Source of the DNA: Bacillota bacterium
Lineage (GTDB): Bacteria; Bacillota; Clostridia; DSM-8532
Assembly: GCA_022702935.2 (NCBI GenBank)
Contig: JAKIML020000092.1
Location: 1-64,000 of the forward strand
Direction: 5' to 3'
Length of the DNA: 64,000 bases
The number at the start of each line of letters is the position of its first letter. The first letter of the stretch is position 1. Under the pieces are notes generated by a model. The model did no database searches. It was not told the origin of the DNA and saw nothing but the letters and a program-made list of their open reading frames with translations. Both the position numbers and the translations under genes were made by a program. Shown one piece after another: positions 9,692 through 18,250 of this stretch.

Positions 9692-10629
9692 ACTCTTAAC
9701 CCCGCAAATAATGTTTTCCCGCAACGCCAGACAGGATGAGCTCCACCACTGGAAACATCGAAGATCTCACCACTGAATCTTCGTTTAAAGCATGATCCAG
9801 GCAACAGCATGTAAAGGGTGCGTTTCTTTCGTTGCATTTGCGAATAGGTTTCGGATCTTACAAATCCTCCGCGTCTGGCCGCCATATACCAACCGTCTGA
9901 AAGGATTTCATCAAGCTCATGATCCGAAGGCAAAGCTGTCCCCAACAACATTTGATAATTAGCGTCAGTATCAGCAAGCATCTCCTGCAGTGGGGCGGGT
10001 ACATCTTCTTTAATGACATTGAACTTTCCCAGCCCCGATGACTGCTTTCCACCCATACCGGATAGTCCAACAAAAGAGAGCAACTGCTCAAATAAAGCAA
10101 GACTGCCGCTATCTTTACATTCTGCAATAACATAAAGCCCGGCATCCTTCGCAAAATTCCAATACGCCACCTGATATGGCTGGGGCTCCTCTCTTATGGA
10201 AGCCCTTGTGCCCGATGTCAAAGCGCCAAAAAAGCATTTGAGTTCTTCCGGCACTATTTCAGCCTGGCCGGATATGTGTCCAAGGTATTCGTCAAACGCT
10301 GAAAGGGGTATGTACTCAATGGACTTGAATGCTTTTCTGTTTTCCGGATTCCCTTCCTGTTTTAAATTCTTGAAATATATCATCGGCTTTGGGAGGTAGT
10401 ATTCGTCCCTGCAGAAAGGCAACGCATCCGATATAACGATCCTTTCATCCTCAAACCACTGAAAGATCTCTTCGGGCTGGCCACCATTTTGGGCGTATTC
10501 ACAACAAAGTGAGGAAAATATGGTGTCCGAATGGATGGTCATTCTTCCATCATCCAAGGAAGGTCCGCCATGCTCGGTTCCAATATGAAGCCCCGTAGCG
10601 AAATGGAGCTTATACAGAGAATACGGCAT
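9688..10629 (-). CDS. csm4: Csm4, type III-A crRNA 5'-tag-binding RAMP protein
   Basis: A 313-residue RAMP protein beginning YKLHFATGLHIGTEHGGPSL and containing the IHSDTIFSSLCCEYA helix typical of Csm4/Cas5-like subunits, with the GMGGKQSSGLGKF glycine-rich loop near residue 205. Csm4 binds the 5' tag of crRNA and contacts Cas10. It overlaps csm3 by 20 bases and csm5 by 4, so it sits firmly in one translationally coupled operon. No unusual residues were noticed. Confidence 0.92.
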   Translation of the reverse strand: MPYSLYKLHFATGLHIGTEHGGPSLDDGRMTIHSDTIFSSLCCEYAQNGGQPEEIFQWFEDERIVISDALPFCRDEYYLPKPMIYFKNLKQEGNPENRKAFKSIEYIPLSAFDEYLGHISGQAEIVPEELKCFFGALTSGTRASIREEPQPYQVAYWNFAKDAGLYVIAECKDSGSLALFEQLLSFVGLSGMGGKQSSGLGKFNVIKEDVPAPLQEMLADTDANYQMLLGTALPSDHELDEILSDGWYMAARRGGFVRSETYSQMQRKKRTLYMLLPGSCFKRRFSGEIFDVSSGGAHPVWRCGKTLFAGLRV

Positions 10630-11299
10630 ACCCTTCTACTCCCTTCAATATGTCTAATAGCTCAACGGCATCCACAGGGCATTGACCATCCTTAACCTCC
10701 AATGCAAAATCATAAAATGCAACCTTCCCGTAGCCGCGGCTTCCATGGCCGCCAAGATAGTCCATGGATACAAGCTTTAAAGCCTCAGCAATATTTTCAA
10801 AGTCCTCTTTGATTTCATCACCCTTTTCCATGGTATAAGCCAGCGTGATTGCGAACTCGGCACCGCGTACCACACGTTCAATTTGTCGTGGGTTTGCTTT
10901 GGCGGTTAATCGATCAATAACGTTTTCAAACTTAATCTCGGTTATACCACCCTTCTTTTTTAGAAACTCTCCGTTGATTAAGAAGGCATCAGAAAACTGT
11001 AACCTAGCACTTTTTGAGTATTCTTTTTTATCCTTCTCTACAGTCGAACCAAAAAGACGTTTTATCTCCTCCGGGTCATCAGAAATTTCAGGTAATAAAT
11101 AATCATTCTCAATTTTCTTGACCAGCAGGGTTCGCATTTTTCCTTTTATGCTGGAACCAGGAAGCATTGGCTCTCCGGTTAATGCATCACGGATTACCAC
11201 ACTACCCACCGCACCTATGGCTGAAAAAACCGAGGAACCTCCAATATGCATGCCTGTGAGCACTTTCATCTTAAATCTGATAACGATTTTTCCGTACAT
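10610..11299 (-). CDS. csm3: Csm3 backbone subunit with Gly in place of catalytic Asp32
   Basis: The 229-residue Csm3 is recognisable from GMHIGGSSVFSAIGAV, the PMLPGSSIKGKMRTLL loop and the C-terminal GGHGSRGYGKV loop. Csm3 forms the repeated crRNA-binding filament and cuts target RNA at 6-base intervals through a conserved Asp in the motif GAxDSPVxRD (D32 in S. epidermidis, D33 in S. thermophilus). Here the motif is GAVGSVVIRD: residue 32 is Gly (codon GGT, 11204-11206), one A-to-G change from GAT. The rest of the protein looks normal. By analogy with D32A mutants, target cleavage should be lost while RNA binding and Cas10 activation remain. The start follows AAGGAGG. Confidence 0.95.
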   Translation of the reverse strand: MYGKIVIRFKMKVLTGMHIGGSSVFSAIGAVGSVVIRDALTGEPMLPGSSIKGKMRTLLVKKIENDYLLPEISDDPEEIKRLFGSTVEKDKKEYSKSARLQFSDAFLINGEFLKKKGGITEIKFENVIDRLTAKANPRQIERVVRGAEFAITLAYTMEKGDEIKEDFENIAEALKLVSMDYLGGHGSRGYGKVAFYDFALEVKDGQCPVDAVELLDILKGVEGYAVFSV

Positions 11300-11314
11300 A
11301 ATGAAAATACCTCC

Positions 11315-11791
11315 TTAGTCTTTTCCGCCATGATATCGGTGGTAGGCTACAAGAGCCTCCATATAGCGGGAAAAATGAATAAATCTCGCACGACTGTCAC
11401 CAATAAAGGAAATCCAATCCAACAGCCTGGCCTTTTCAACGAAGGGCCGGATAATTTTCGGTTCCCGGCCACATTCATAGACAAGCCGTATTCTTAAGCT
11501 GGTAATGCGATCCTGTATTTCATTGCTCAGCTTATCATCAGACTGTCTGATAATATCATTATAGATATCAGTAACCATGGAGAGAATGTTCCTTATTTTT
11601 GAGGTTGAAAATTTTTTACCATCCTCCTGGCTTCGCAGTTCTTGTATGACCGTATCTGCATAAGATACATAAGCATCCGGTTTCTCAAAAAGTTCCTGAC
11701 TAATATTTTCAGTGCTTTCATAGTAAGCCGGCTGATGCTTTGACCTGTATTTATCGTTTCTGTTTTCTCTGTAATTCCTATGATAGCTCAT
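11315..11791 (-). CDS. csm2: Csm2, small helical subunit of the type III-A complex
   Basis: About 158 residues, highly charged and helical, with a basic N-terminal tail (SYHRNYRENRNDKYRSKH) and the Csm2 core (STSKIRNILSMVTDIYNDI...RIRLVYECGREPKIIRPF). Csm2 lines the groove between crRNA and target RNA as the Cas11-type small subunit. I set the start at 11791, after AAGGAGG-like bases; this overlaps the csm1 stop by 14 bases. The N-terminal tail is longer than the core family and may add nucleic-acid contacts. Confidence 0.9.
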   Translation of the reverse strand: MSYHRNYRENRNDKYRSKHQPAYYESTENISQELFEKPDAYVSYADTVIQELRSQEDGKKFSTSKIRNILSMVTDIYNDIIRQSDDKLSNEIQDRITSLRIRLVYECGREPKIIRPFVEKARLLDWISFIGDSRARFIHFSRYMEALVAYHRYHGGKD

Positions 11792-14204
11792 CGGTATCTC
11801 CCTCCTTATTCTCACGCATTGCATAAATATAGAGCATGATAGCGGTTATCAGCTGTTTTCTGTCATCGGGATGCATAACCCAGCCATGTATTTTGACGGA
11901 GAAATCTTTATAAACCGATTTGAGTTTTTCACTTTTGTCGTCCGGCTGATGTCGCGCAAGCATATAAGCTAAACGTGCGATATTGATTCTTTCTTTTTCA
12001 GCCTGCTTCAATAAATACAGGATTTGATAAAGAAATGAACTACCATAGTCTCCGCCGGCGTCAAAAAGGGATTGAACCGTTTGATACTTCTCTCCCAATA
12101 CCTTATCGATAAAAGTCTTCCAGGAATAGGTATGATTATCGATGAGAAACCCCTCTTCAGGCTCCAGGCCGAACAGAGAGATAGCGTTTTTTGCACCTCC
12201 CGCATGTTTATGCTGCTTTGCTCTGTCTTCAAGATCTGCAGTTTCCTTTGCCATCAGACTGATAGGGTACTTTACCGGGAAAAGCGAAAAGCCTGCCGAA
12301 AGGGAAAGAGCGCCATCCGTGTATCTGTCAAAGGCCTGTTGAATGTCAACGGCCGCTGAAAGCACCTCGTCCCATGCACCGACAATGAATAGGTCATCCC
12401 CGCCTGAATAGACAATGACCAGATCTCTCCTACCTGACTTTTTGGTCAATGAGTAAACAGGTCGCTCCATCAAATGGTTAATATGATACTTAAAAAACAT
12501 GGAAAGGCTTCTGGATAAGGTTGAGGTTCTGGCAATCGAAACATACCTGAATTTATTTTCGGGTTCCGTTTCCCTGACAAAGCCTTTAATGAAGGAGGCG
12601 CCAAGATTATCCACATCAGCTCTTAAAACCGCTATTCTCTTAATGCCTTCCGCACATTTGGCCAGTTCTTCAAAGGTCTTCAGAGAACCATCGTCATTCT
12701 TTGAGGCATAATCCCCCATCCATAGTCTGGTTGCCTTTGGAAGACCGGATTGGAAGGTATTTTTGCTGTAGATATGGACAACTTTCTGTGGGTCTCTACA
12801 CAAAAGTTCCTTTACATCGTTCAGAGCCATAGGTTTTAGGTATAATGGAACTTCGCCAGAAGAAATAAGCGGCAGGTACTTGCCTGCAGGCTTACATGAC
12901 ATTACGGTAAGCACGAAATCATCCCGGACAAGTTCATTTGAGATATCTGCAAGAGATGAGCACATCTCACAAATATTATCCTCACCAAAATTATTCAATT
13001 GGCTTGATGAACCGCAAACAGAACACTCCCTTTCTCCAGCCTCCATCATACCGCCATTGAGCATTCTGATATCATCTGCTGAATACCTGCGAAGCTTCAT
13101 CTCTGAAATCTGAGCTGAAACGCTACGGAAGATACTAAAATAGCTTTCCGAATCGCAGGTCCTTGTCATAAATTCATTGGCCGAGCATGACTGCAATCCG
13201 TAGGCTATGAATAAGCGCGTGCCAAATCTCTTCATCAGCCGTCTATTGATGGTTTTCATGGCCTGTTCCACGTTAGAGAGTATTTTCTCTGTATTTGGCA
13301 AAAGGATATAGGCATGACCTCCCCCTGCATAGAGAAGATTTGCTCTGGACAGAGAACTGAGGTTCAGAATTTCATTGACAATATGCTCAATCATGATTTC
13401 CAGGTAGAAGGAACGGGCTCGCAGCCCTTTGAGCGCGCCTTTGGAGGATATGGTGTAGATAAACTGCTGGATGCCGGAGGTGTCAAGGGATAAAAGGCAA
13501 AAAACTTTTTCATCGAAAAAGTTTTCAATCTGATAAAATATCTCATCCCTAAAATTGGTTATACCTTTATTTTCTAGGTAAAGAGCAATACAGGCAGCCA
13601 GTGCTGCAGTTAGTTTAGAATGATCGTACAATGAGATGTCGGATACTTGCTCAGAATGCGCGTATGCAGGTATATAGGATGTACATGACTCTAATAGCTC
13701 TATTAGTGCATTAATGTACTCAGGTTTTAATAAAAAATACTGAAAATCCTTTTTAAATTTTTCTAGTAAACAAGAATAATGTTGATATAAGTTTGGATTT
13801 TCAATGATTTCAGGATAATAGATAATATTTCCAAGTGTACGAGGCCAGTATGACTTTATGCCTACTCTGTCATTAAGTAAGTTAAAAATTGACTTCAGCA
13901 GACGGCTCTCTTTAACATTATCTTGAAAGGCATCTACCAAATATGAATCTCCAACCATAGCAATTTGATCAGCTATAGACAGAATATAAGCAGGATTCCC
14001 TGGATCCAAATTAACTTTCTCCAACACCTGCCTATGGTGGTACTTGATACAATCAATAACTCGTGTGTCAGTAGTATATTGATTGATAAAGTCTGCACCT
14101 AAATTGCTATGTGTTTGTGTTTGGTCAGTACCAGTGAAACTGAAAATGTTCCCGATATCGTGTAACAAAGCCCCTAAGGTAACAATATGGACTATACTGT
14201 TCAA
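11778..14204 (-). CDS. csm1: Cas10/Csm1, HD nuclease and cyclic oligoadenylate synthase
   Basis: The 808-residue large subunit starts with an HD domain (LLHDIG, H15-D16), has a zinc-binding region (CSVCG and CEMC, about residues 394-416), and a catalytic palm with SGGDD (GGDD at 601-604). The HD site cuts ssDNA and the GGDD site makes cyclic oligoadenylate when target RNA is bound; both motifs are present. The start is a TTG at 14204 behind GAGGTG; no in-frame ATG nearby fits as well. The first 600 bases are clearly more AT-rich than flanking housekeeping genes, as is common for horizontally acquired CRISPR loci. Confidence 0.95.
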   Translation of the reverse strand: MNSIVHIVTLGALLHDIGNIFSFTGTDQTQTHSNLGADFINQYTTDTRVIDCIKYHHRQVLEKVNLDPGNPAYILSIADQIAMVGDSYLVDAFQDNVKESRLLKSIFNLLNDRVGIKSYWPRTLGNIIYYPEIIENPNLYQHYSCLLEKFKKDFQYFLLKPEYINALIELLESCTSYIPAYAHSEQVSDISLYDHSKLTAALAACIALYLENKGITNFRDEIFYQIENFFDEKVFCLLSLDTSGIQQFIYTISSKGALKGLRARSFYLEIMIEHIVNEILNLSSLSRANLLYAGGGHAYILLPNTEKILSNVEQAMKTINRRLMKRFGTRLFIAYGLQSCSANEFMTRTCDSESYFSIFRSVSAQISEMKLRRYSADDIRMLNGGMMEAGERECSVCGSSSQLNNFGEDNICEMCSSLADISNELVRDDFVLTVMSCKPAGKYLPLISSGEVPLYLKPMALNDVKELLCRDPQKVVHIYSKNTFQSGLPKATRLWMGDYASKNDDGSLKTFEELAKCAEGIKRIAVLRADVDNLGASFIKGFVRETEPENKFRYVSIARTSTLSRSLSMFFKYHINHLMERPVYSLTKKSGRRDLVIVYSGGDDLFIVGAWDEVLSAAVDIQQAFDRYTDGALSLSAGFSLFPVKYPISLMAKETADLEDRAKQHKHAGGAKNAISLFGLEPEEGFLIDNHTYSWKTFIDKVLGEKYQTVQSLFDAGGDYGSSFLYQILYLLKQAEKERINIARLAYMLARHQPDDKSEKLKSVYKDFSVKIHGWVMHPDDRKQLITAIMLYIYAMRENKEGDTDELS

Positions 14205-14245
14205 TACGACACCTCATTACAGAAAAGTTAATTATTATTTACCAC

Positions 14246-14251
14246 ATTATA
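14246..14251 (-). promoter_or_regulatory. Likely -10 element of the csm operon
   Basis: On the minus strand GTGTTATAATGTGG contains a consensus TATAAT about 42 bases before the csm1 TTG start. No good -35 is found at 16-18 bases; TTGATC lies 20 bases away. The region 14252-14438 shows no gene or clear terminator. Confidence 0.5.
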
Positions 14252-14438
14252 ACACATTTTATTTATAAAACGATCAACTACTTCAAAATGGCATGTGAAC
14301 CATATAAATAGAAGTGTGGGGACATGTTCAATAGACGTAGACTGATTCTATATTTTCGCCTCCGTAAAGGTGTTAATTGAAATAACTAATAGTCAAAACT
14401 TGTTGGTATTATTATCTACATATATAAAAAGCATGGCA

Positions 14439-14897
14439 TTACCTTTCTAAATCAATCCAGTTTGTCTCAATGCTGCCGTCCTTGATCTCAATTCTCCCAA
14501 GACAGATGGGGAGCCTAAAGCGCCTGGGCCCCGCACTTCCGGGATTGAAATACAAAACGCTCTTGCGTTCTTCCTTCCTGGGGCTATGGGAATGGCCGTA
14601 AATCACCATATCAATACCGGCTGCCTTAGGCTCCAAATCCAGCATATCAATATTATGAATTAAATAAAGGAGCTTTCCTTCAACCTCCAATGCCTCGGTA
14701 AGGGGCAGTGTCATGGCCCAGCTGTCCTTGTCCACATTGCCTCGGACAGCATGGACGGGAGCTATAGCTTGTAACGCCTCTAAGATCTGAGGACTGCCAA
14801 TATCTCCGGCATGGATAATAAGCTGACTTCCCTTAAGTGCCTTCAAGGCGTTCTCATGCATTTTCCCATGGGTATCGGAAATCACGCCAATGACCAT
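14439..14897 (-). CDS. YfcE/MJ0936-type metallophosphoesterase
   Basis: The 152-residue protein carries the calcineurin-like metal-binding motifs in order: VISDTHG near the N-terminus, HAGDIG, RGNVD and IYGHSH, with a final NPGSAG. This is the compact YfcE family of two-metal phosphodiesterases, active on model phosphodiesters with uncertain natural substrate. The length matches the family. It starts 13 bases after the end of the upstream secreted-protein gene, so the two are probably cotranscribed. Confidence 0.88.
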   Translation of the reverse strand: MVIGVISDTHGKMHENALKALKGSQLIIHAGDIGSPQILEALQAIAPVHAVRGNVDKDSWAMTLPLTEALEVEGKLLYLIHNIDMLDLEPKAAGIDMVIYGHSHSPRKEERKSVLYFNPGSAGPRRFRLPICLGRIEIKDGSIETNWIDLER

Positions 14898-14909
14898 GCT
14901 TCATTTACC

Positions 14910-15845
14910 TCACTTCTGCCAATCAATCTGCGTATGCTGCTTGATTAAAATACCATCCTCCCGACTGTAGAAGGTTTCTATGGTCTGGCTGTTTTTATCG
15001 TACAGGGTGCGTGAAACCTCTGGCTTTCCCTCTTGATTCTTCTTATGGACTTCAACAATCAGGAACTCTGTTTCCGAAAGGGGTTTAAGGGTTTCGGGCA
15101 GCATACCGGGTGTATGCTCGGTACGAGAAAGGACGGCGTTGTTTTTATCCATTTCTGCAATAGCGATGCTCTCGGGAGGAAGCATCACAGCCAGCGTCAT
15201 CTTTATTACGGTGTTAACATTCTTACTCTTCCCGTTTTCTGTGATGTTTACTTTTTTCTCAACAGTCTGGGTTACTTGTGAGCCAATCAGATCGCCCCCT
15301 AAGAATGTACCTGTGCCCGACATGGCATAAATTCGTCCATCCTCACTCTGGTAAACGGGATTGGGGAACATGGAAACATTAGAGCTGTCCGGTGAGGCAT
15401 AGATTGTGCCGTTCATGGTTATGGTTACTTCATCATCGCTGACATGAACCGATGTATCTCCCTCACTGATGGCTTCATCGGTTTGAAGGGCTGTAAAGTT
15501 GTTGACTGTCTCGGGTGTGGGAAACTGAGCACAGGCATAAAGGGTGCCTTCAATGCCAGGAAAGGTGATATTATGGTTTTGTGCATCGACTATGGCATAC
15601 AAACGCCCCTGATACGCGCTGTCGTTCATGAGGATGGTCTCTCCATCGAATAATTTCGCCATATTATCGTTGTAATATTTCTCATAATCAAACAGATCGA
15701 GATACTCATTGGTCACAAAAACACCAATCAGCCTGTCAAAATTATCGTTTTCATATTCTTCTGCTTCCATCCGGGCAAGCTTGCTGCCTGGCAGAACAAA
15801 CATTATAATGACCCCAAGCCATAGGGCAAGCATTCTTTTAATCAT
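14910..15845 (-). CDS. Secreted or membrane-anchored protein of unknown function
   Basis: About 311 residues. The N-terminus has a signal sequence or single membrane anchor (basic MIKRM followed by a hydrophobic LALWLGVIIMFVLPG run); the rest is a soluble extracytoplasmic region rich in Thr, Asn and Asp with no motif I recognise. I chose ATG 15845, six bases after AGGAGG and overlapping the XRE regulator stop by 8 bases. The tight arrangement with an XRE regulator and a polytopic membrane protein suggests a small envelope-related operon. Confidence 0.7.
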   Translation of the reverse strand: MIKRMLALWLGVIIMFVLPGSKLARMEAEEYENDNFDRLIGVFVTNEYLDLFDYEKYYNDNMAKLFDGETILMNDSAYQGRLYAIVDAQNHNITFPGIEGTLYACAQFPTPETVNNFTALQTDEAISEGDTSVHVSDDEVTITMNGTIYASPDSSNVSMFPNPVYQSEDGRIYAMSGTGTFLGGDLIGSQVTQTVEKKVNITENGKSKNVNTVIKMTLAVMLPPESIAIAEMDKNNAVLSRTEHTPGMLPETLKPLSETEFLIVEVHKKNQEGKPEVSRTLYDKNSQTIETFYSREDGILIKQHTQIDWQK

Positions 15846-16065
15846 CTTCATCCTCCTCCAGATTTCCATCGAATTTCAGGATATCTCCCACATCGCAGCC
15901 CAGATAATAGCAGATCTTATTGATGGTATTAAAACGAACACCCTTTGCTTTGCCGCTGCGGAGAATGGACAGATTTGCCTCAGTGATACCCACTAAGGCG
16001 CACAGTTCCTTGGAGGTCATACCCCGTGCCTTGAGAACATCTTCCAGATGAACCCTTATCGCCAT
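15838..16065 (-). CDS. Small XRE/Cro-type HTH regulator (YozG-like)
   Basis: A 75-residue single-domain helix-turn-helix protein: VHLEDVLKARGMTSKELCALVGITEANLSILRSGKAKGVRFNTINKICYYLGCDVGDIL covers the whole Cro/C1 fold. The acidic tail (NLEEDEDD) is usual for this YozG-like group. These regulators typically sit directly after a DUF2975-type membrane protein gene, as here, and probably regulate it. The start follows an AGGGGG site 12 bases beyond the upstream stop. Confidence 0.9.
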   Translation of the reverse strand: MAIRVHLEDVLKARGMTSKELCALVGITEANLSILRSGKAKGVRFNTINKICYYLGCDVGDILKFDGNLEEDEDD

Positions 16066-16077
16066 AGTGCAGCCCCC

Positions 16078-17046
16078 TTAAATAAACATGTCATTGTCAT
16101 CCTTAAGCTGCTTGTTCTCCTTGATATACTGTGCCAGCAGGAGTACGCCCAGGATAAAGGCGACAGAAGTAAAAGGTATCTGTATCGTGCCCTTAATCAC
16201 AAACAGCGATTTTATAAAGACAAGCTGCAGGATATTAAACAGGATAAGCGAAAGAATGGTGGTTGCCAGACTGATTCCGCAAAGGCGTGACAGCTTTTCC
16301 GCAGCGGTAACGGCCGTATCAGAATAGCGATCCGCACCCAGCTCTTCCAGCAGATTGAGCGCAGCAAATACCACTATTATGTTCAGCCCATAGGGCAGCA
16401 CATTGACAAGATACTTCAGGACAAGGAAGATATAGGTCATTCCCAGGTTTTGCTCGTTTCCGGTGTTTGAGGCCAGAAGTGATGCAAAGGATTCCTTGAG
16501 CTCGCCAATGCAGGCACCAAATACATAGTAGACAAAAAGCATATTCATCACGCAGAGCAGTACCGAGAGGTATTTCTGAAGACTGGTCATTTCAGCCTCA
16601 TAGAAGAGCCTCAAAACCCGCAAAATGATGTATCCGATGAGCACTGAATAGACCATGCCGCCAAGGATTGCTTTGCCCATGTTCACTCCCCAGAGACTAC
16701 CCATAAGCGGGCCAAGCATGCTGGGATTGATCATGAAATAAATGGTGGCAAACAATGCAAGGCTCAATAGGATAAGAAGATAGTCTTCTGGATAAGGCAG
16801 GCGCTTCTTTTTCAAAAGCATCAGCATAAAAACGGGTGAAAGACAAAGGAAAGCGTACAAGGCAATAGCGAGTAGGTTTCCAAAATTTCCTGTGAGTGAT
16901 AGTGCTCTTAATCCCATTCCGATTTGTTCATAAGGAAAGGCCAGTAATGTGGTAAAGACCTTGGGCAGAATCTCACCCACAAATTGCAGCAAAAGGCAAA
17001 GTACGGCTTCACAGCCGAGTAGAATGGCAAGTGTTCTTTTCTTCAT
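16078..17046 (-). CDS. Polytopic membrane protein, DUF2975-like C-terminal part
   Basis: The 322-residue protein has roughly eight hydrophobic segments. The C-terminal half ends in LAQYIKENKQLKDDNDMFI, resembling the DUF2975 ending, and is followed by its usual XRE partner; the N-terminal half is extra compared with the common 150-residue DUF2975 proteins. Function is unknown. It heads an apparent operon with the XRE regulator and a secreted protein. The start follows GAGGAGC. AT-rich DNA upstream (17047-17156) could hold the promoter. Confidence 0.7.
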   Translation of the reverse strand: MKKRTLAILLGCEAVLCLLLQFVGEILPKVFTTLLAFPYEQIGMGLRALSLTGNFGNLLAIALYAFLCLSPVFMLMLLKKKRLPYPEDYLLILLSLALFATIYFMINPSMLGPLMGSLWGVNMGKAILGGMVYSVLIGYIILRVLRLFYEAEMTSLQKYLSVLLCVMNMLFVYYVFGACIGELKESFASLLASNTGNEQNLGMTYIFLVLKYLVNVLPYGLNIIVVFAALNLLEELGADRYSDTAVTAAEKLSRLCGISLATTILSLILFNILQLVFIKSLFVIKGTIQIPFTSVAFILGVLLLAQYIKENKQLKDDNDMFI

Positions 17047-17156
17047 GATGGCTGCTCCTCTAATTATTGTTTTACGATAATTCTACTTCATTATAGCTTT
17101 AAAAATTATCGTTTGTCAATAATTTCCCATTGCAATGGAGCAATCCTGCCAGACAG

Positions 17157-17192
17157 CAAAAACCCCAAACCCGGAGTACCGGGCTTGGGGTG
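17157..17192 (-). terminator. Intrinsic terminator after hypB
   Basis: On the minus strand CCCCAAGCCCGG and CCGGGTTTGGGG pair around a short loop, followed by TTTTT. It lies 24 bases past the hypB stop. Confidence 0.9.
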
Positions 17193-17215
17193 TATCAGTT
17201 CTTATTCACAGTTCA

Positions 17216-17890
17216 TTATACGGTCTGATTCCATGCATTAACCTGTTCCTTGAGCCATTGGGTCCAGGCCTCCATGCCCTCCCCCGTCTTGGCTGAAACC
17301 GGGAAGATTTTAAGATTGGGATTGCGCCTATGGGCATATTCCTTGACCTTGTCCAAATCAAAGTCAAAGTATGGAAGCACATCAATCTTGTTAATAATCA
17401 GCACATCGCATACCGTAAAAATGAGCGGATACTTCAGGGGCTTGTCATGTCCCTCGGGCACCGAGAGAATCATGGCATTCTTAACCGCGCCGGTATCAAA
17501 CTCGGCAGGGCAAACAAGATTCCCTACATTCTCCAGCACCACCAAGTCCAAATCCCTGGTACCAAGCTCCTTCAAGCCCTGCTCAGTCATGGCGGCATCC
17601 AGGTGGCACATGCCCCCTGTGTGAAGCTGAATGGATTTGACACCGGTGGTGGCGATCTTCTCAGCATCCACTGCAGAATCAATATCCGCTTCCATCACAC
17701 CAATTTTAAGCTGCTCCTTAAGCGCCTCTATGGTACGCATGAGCACTGTTGTTTTGCCGCTTCCCGGGGAGGACATGAGGTTGAGTAAAAATGTTTTCTC
17801 CTCTTTCAATTCGGCACGCAAACGATCGGCTTCCTTATTGTTATCCGCAAAGATGCTTTCCTTGACTTCAATGATTCTTACTTTATCCAT
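17216..17890 (-). CDS. hypB: HypB, hydrogenase/urease nickel-incorporation GTPase
   Basis: About 224 residues with the SIMIBI-class P-loop SPGSGKTT (residues 41-48), ADIDSAVDAEKI, the metal-site loop HTGGMCHLD, ENVGNLVCPAEFDTG and the NKIDVLPYFDF guanine-binding region. HypB hydrolyses GTP while loading nickel into [NiFe] hydrogenase precursors with HypA. It lacks the N-terminal CxxCGC and His-rich nickel-storage extensions of some homologues. The start at 17890 follows GGAGG. It lies 15 bases after hypA; no hydrogenase structural gene is in the window. Confidence 0.95.
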   Translation of the reverse strand: MDKVRIIEVKESIFADNNKEADRLRAELKEEKTFLLNLMSSPGSGKTTVLMRTIEALKEQLKIGVMEADIDSAVDAEKIATTGVKSIQLHTGGMCHLDAAMTEQGLKELGTRDLDLVVLENVGNLVCPAEFDTGAVKNAMILSVPEGHDKPLKYPLIFTVCDVLIINKIDVLPYFDFDLDKVKEYAHRRNPNLKIFPVSAKTGEGMEAWTQWLKEQVNAWNQTV

Positions 17891-17904
17891 GTGTTTTCCT
17901 CCGT

Positions 17905-18249
17905 TTAGCAAACCGCAATTTCTTTCAGGTTAATCTCATTGCCCTGTACAAGATAGGTTTGTTGGCCTCCGCAGCATGGACAGACGCGTCCATACTGTAC
18001 CGTCTCATAGGTCTTTTGGCAGCTTTCACATAGGGTCCGAGCCGGTATGGTCTCGATATTAAGCACGGCGTCCTTCAAGAGCTCCGTTTTCTTCACAGCC
18101 CATTTCCAGCAATCCAGAAGCTCCTTGTGTACCACACCCGATACCTCACCCAGTTCAAGGCTCACCGCTGAAACAGACGAAAGCTTATGCTCCACCCCCA
18201 CACGCTCTACGGTTTTAATAATGTGAAAGATAATTCCCAGTTCATGCAT
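17905..18249 (-). CDS. hypA: HypA, hydrogenase nickel-incorporation zinc protein
   Basis: The 114-residue protein begins MHELGI, whose His2 is the conserved nickel ligand, and carries the zinc ribbon CESCQKTY...CPCCGG (about residues 70-95). HypA hands nickel to [NiFe] hydrogenase maturation complexes with HypB. I used ATG 18249 because the family starts exactly MHE; this overlaps the stop region of the upstream oxidoreductase, indicating one operon oxidoreductase-hypA-hypB. Confidence 0.95.
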   Translation of the reverse strand: MHELGIIFHIIKTVERVGVEHKLSSVSAVSLELGEVSGVVHKELLDCWKWAVKKTELLKDAVLNIETIPARTLCESCQKTYETVQYGRVCPCCGGQQTYLVQGNEINLKEIAVC

Positions 18250-18250
18250 G

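Noticed and set aside
11778-14204. Loss of Cas10 activity parallel to the Csm3 change
   Set aside because: Both the HD pair (H15-D16) and the GGDD motif (601-604) are present, and the length is normal.
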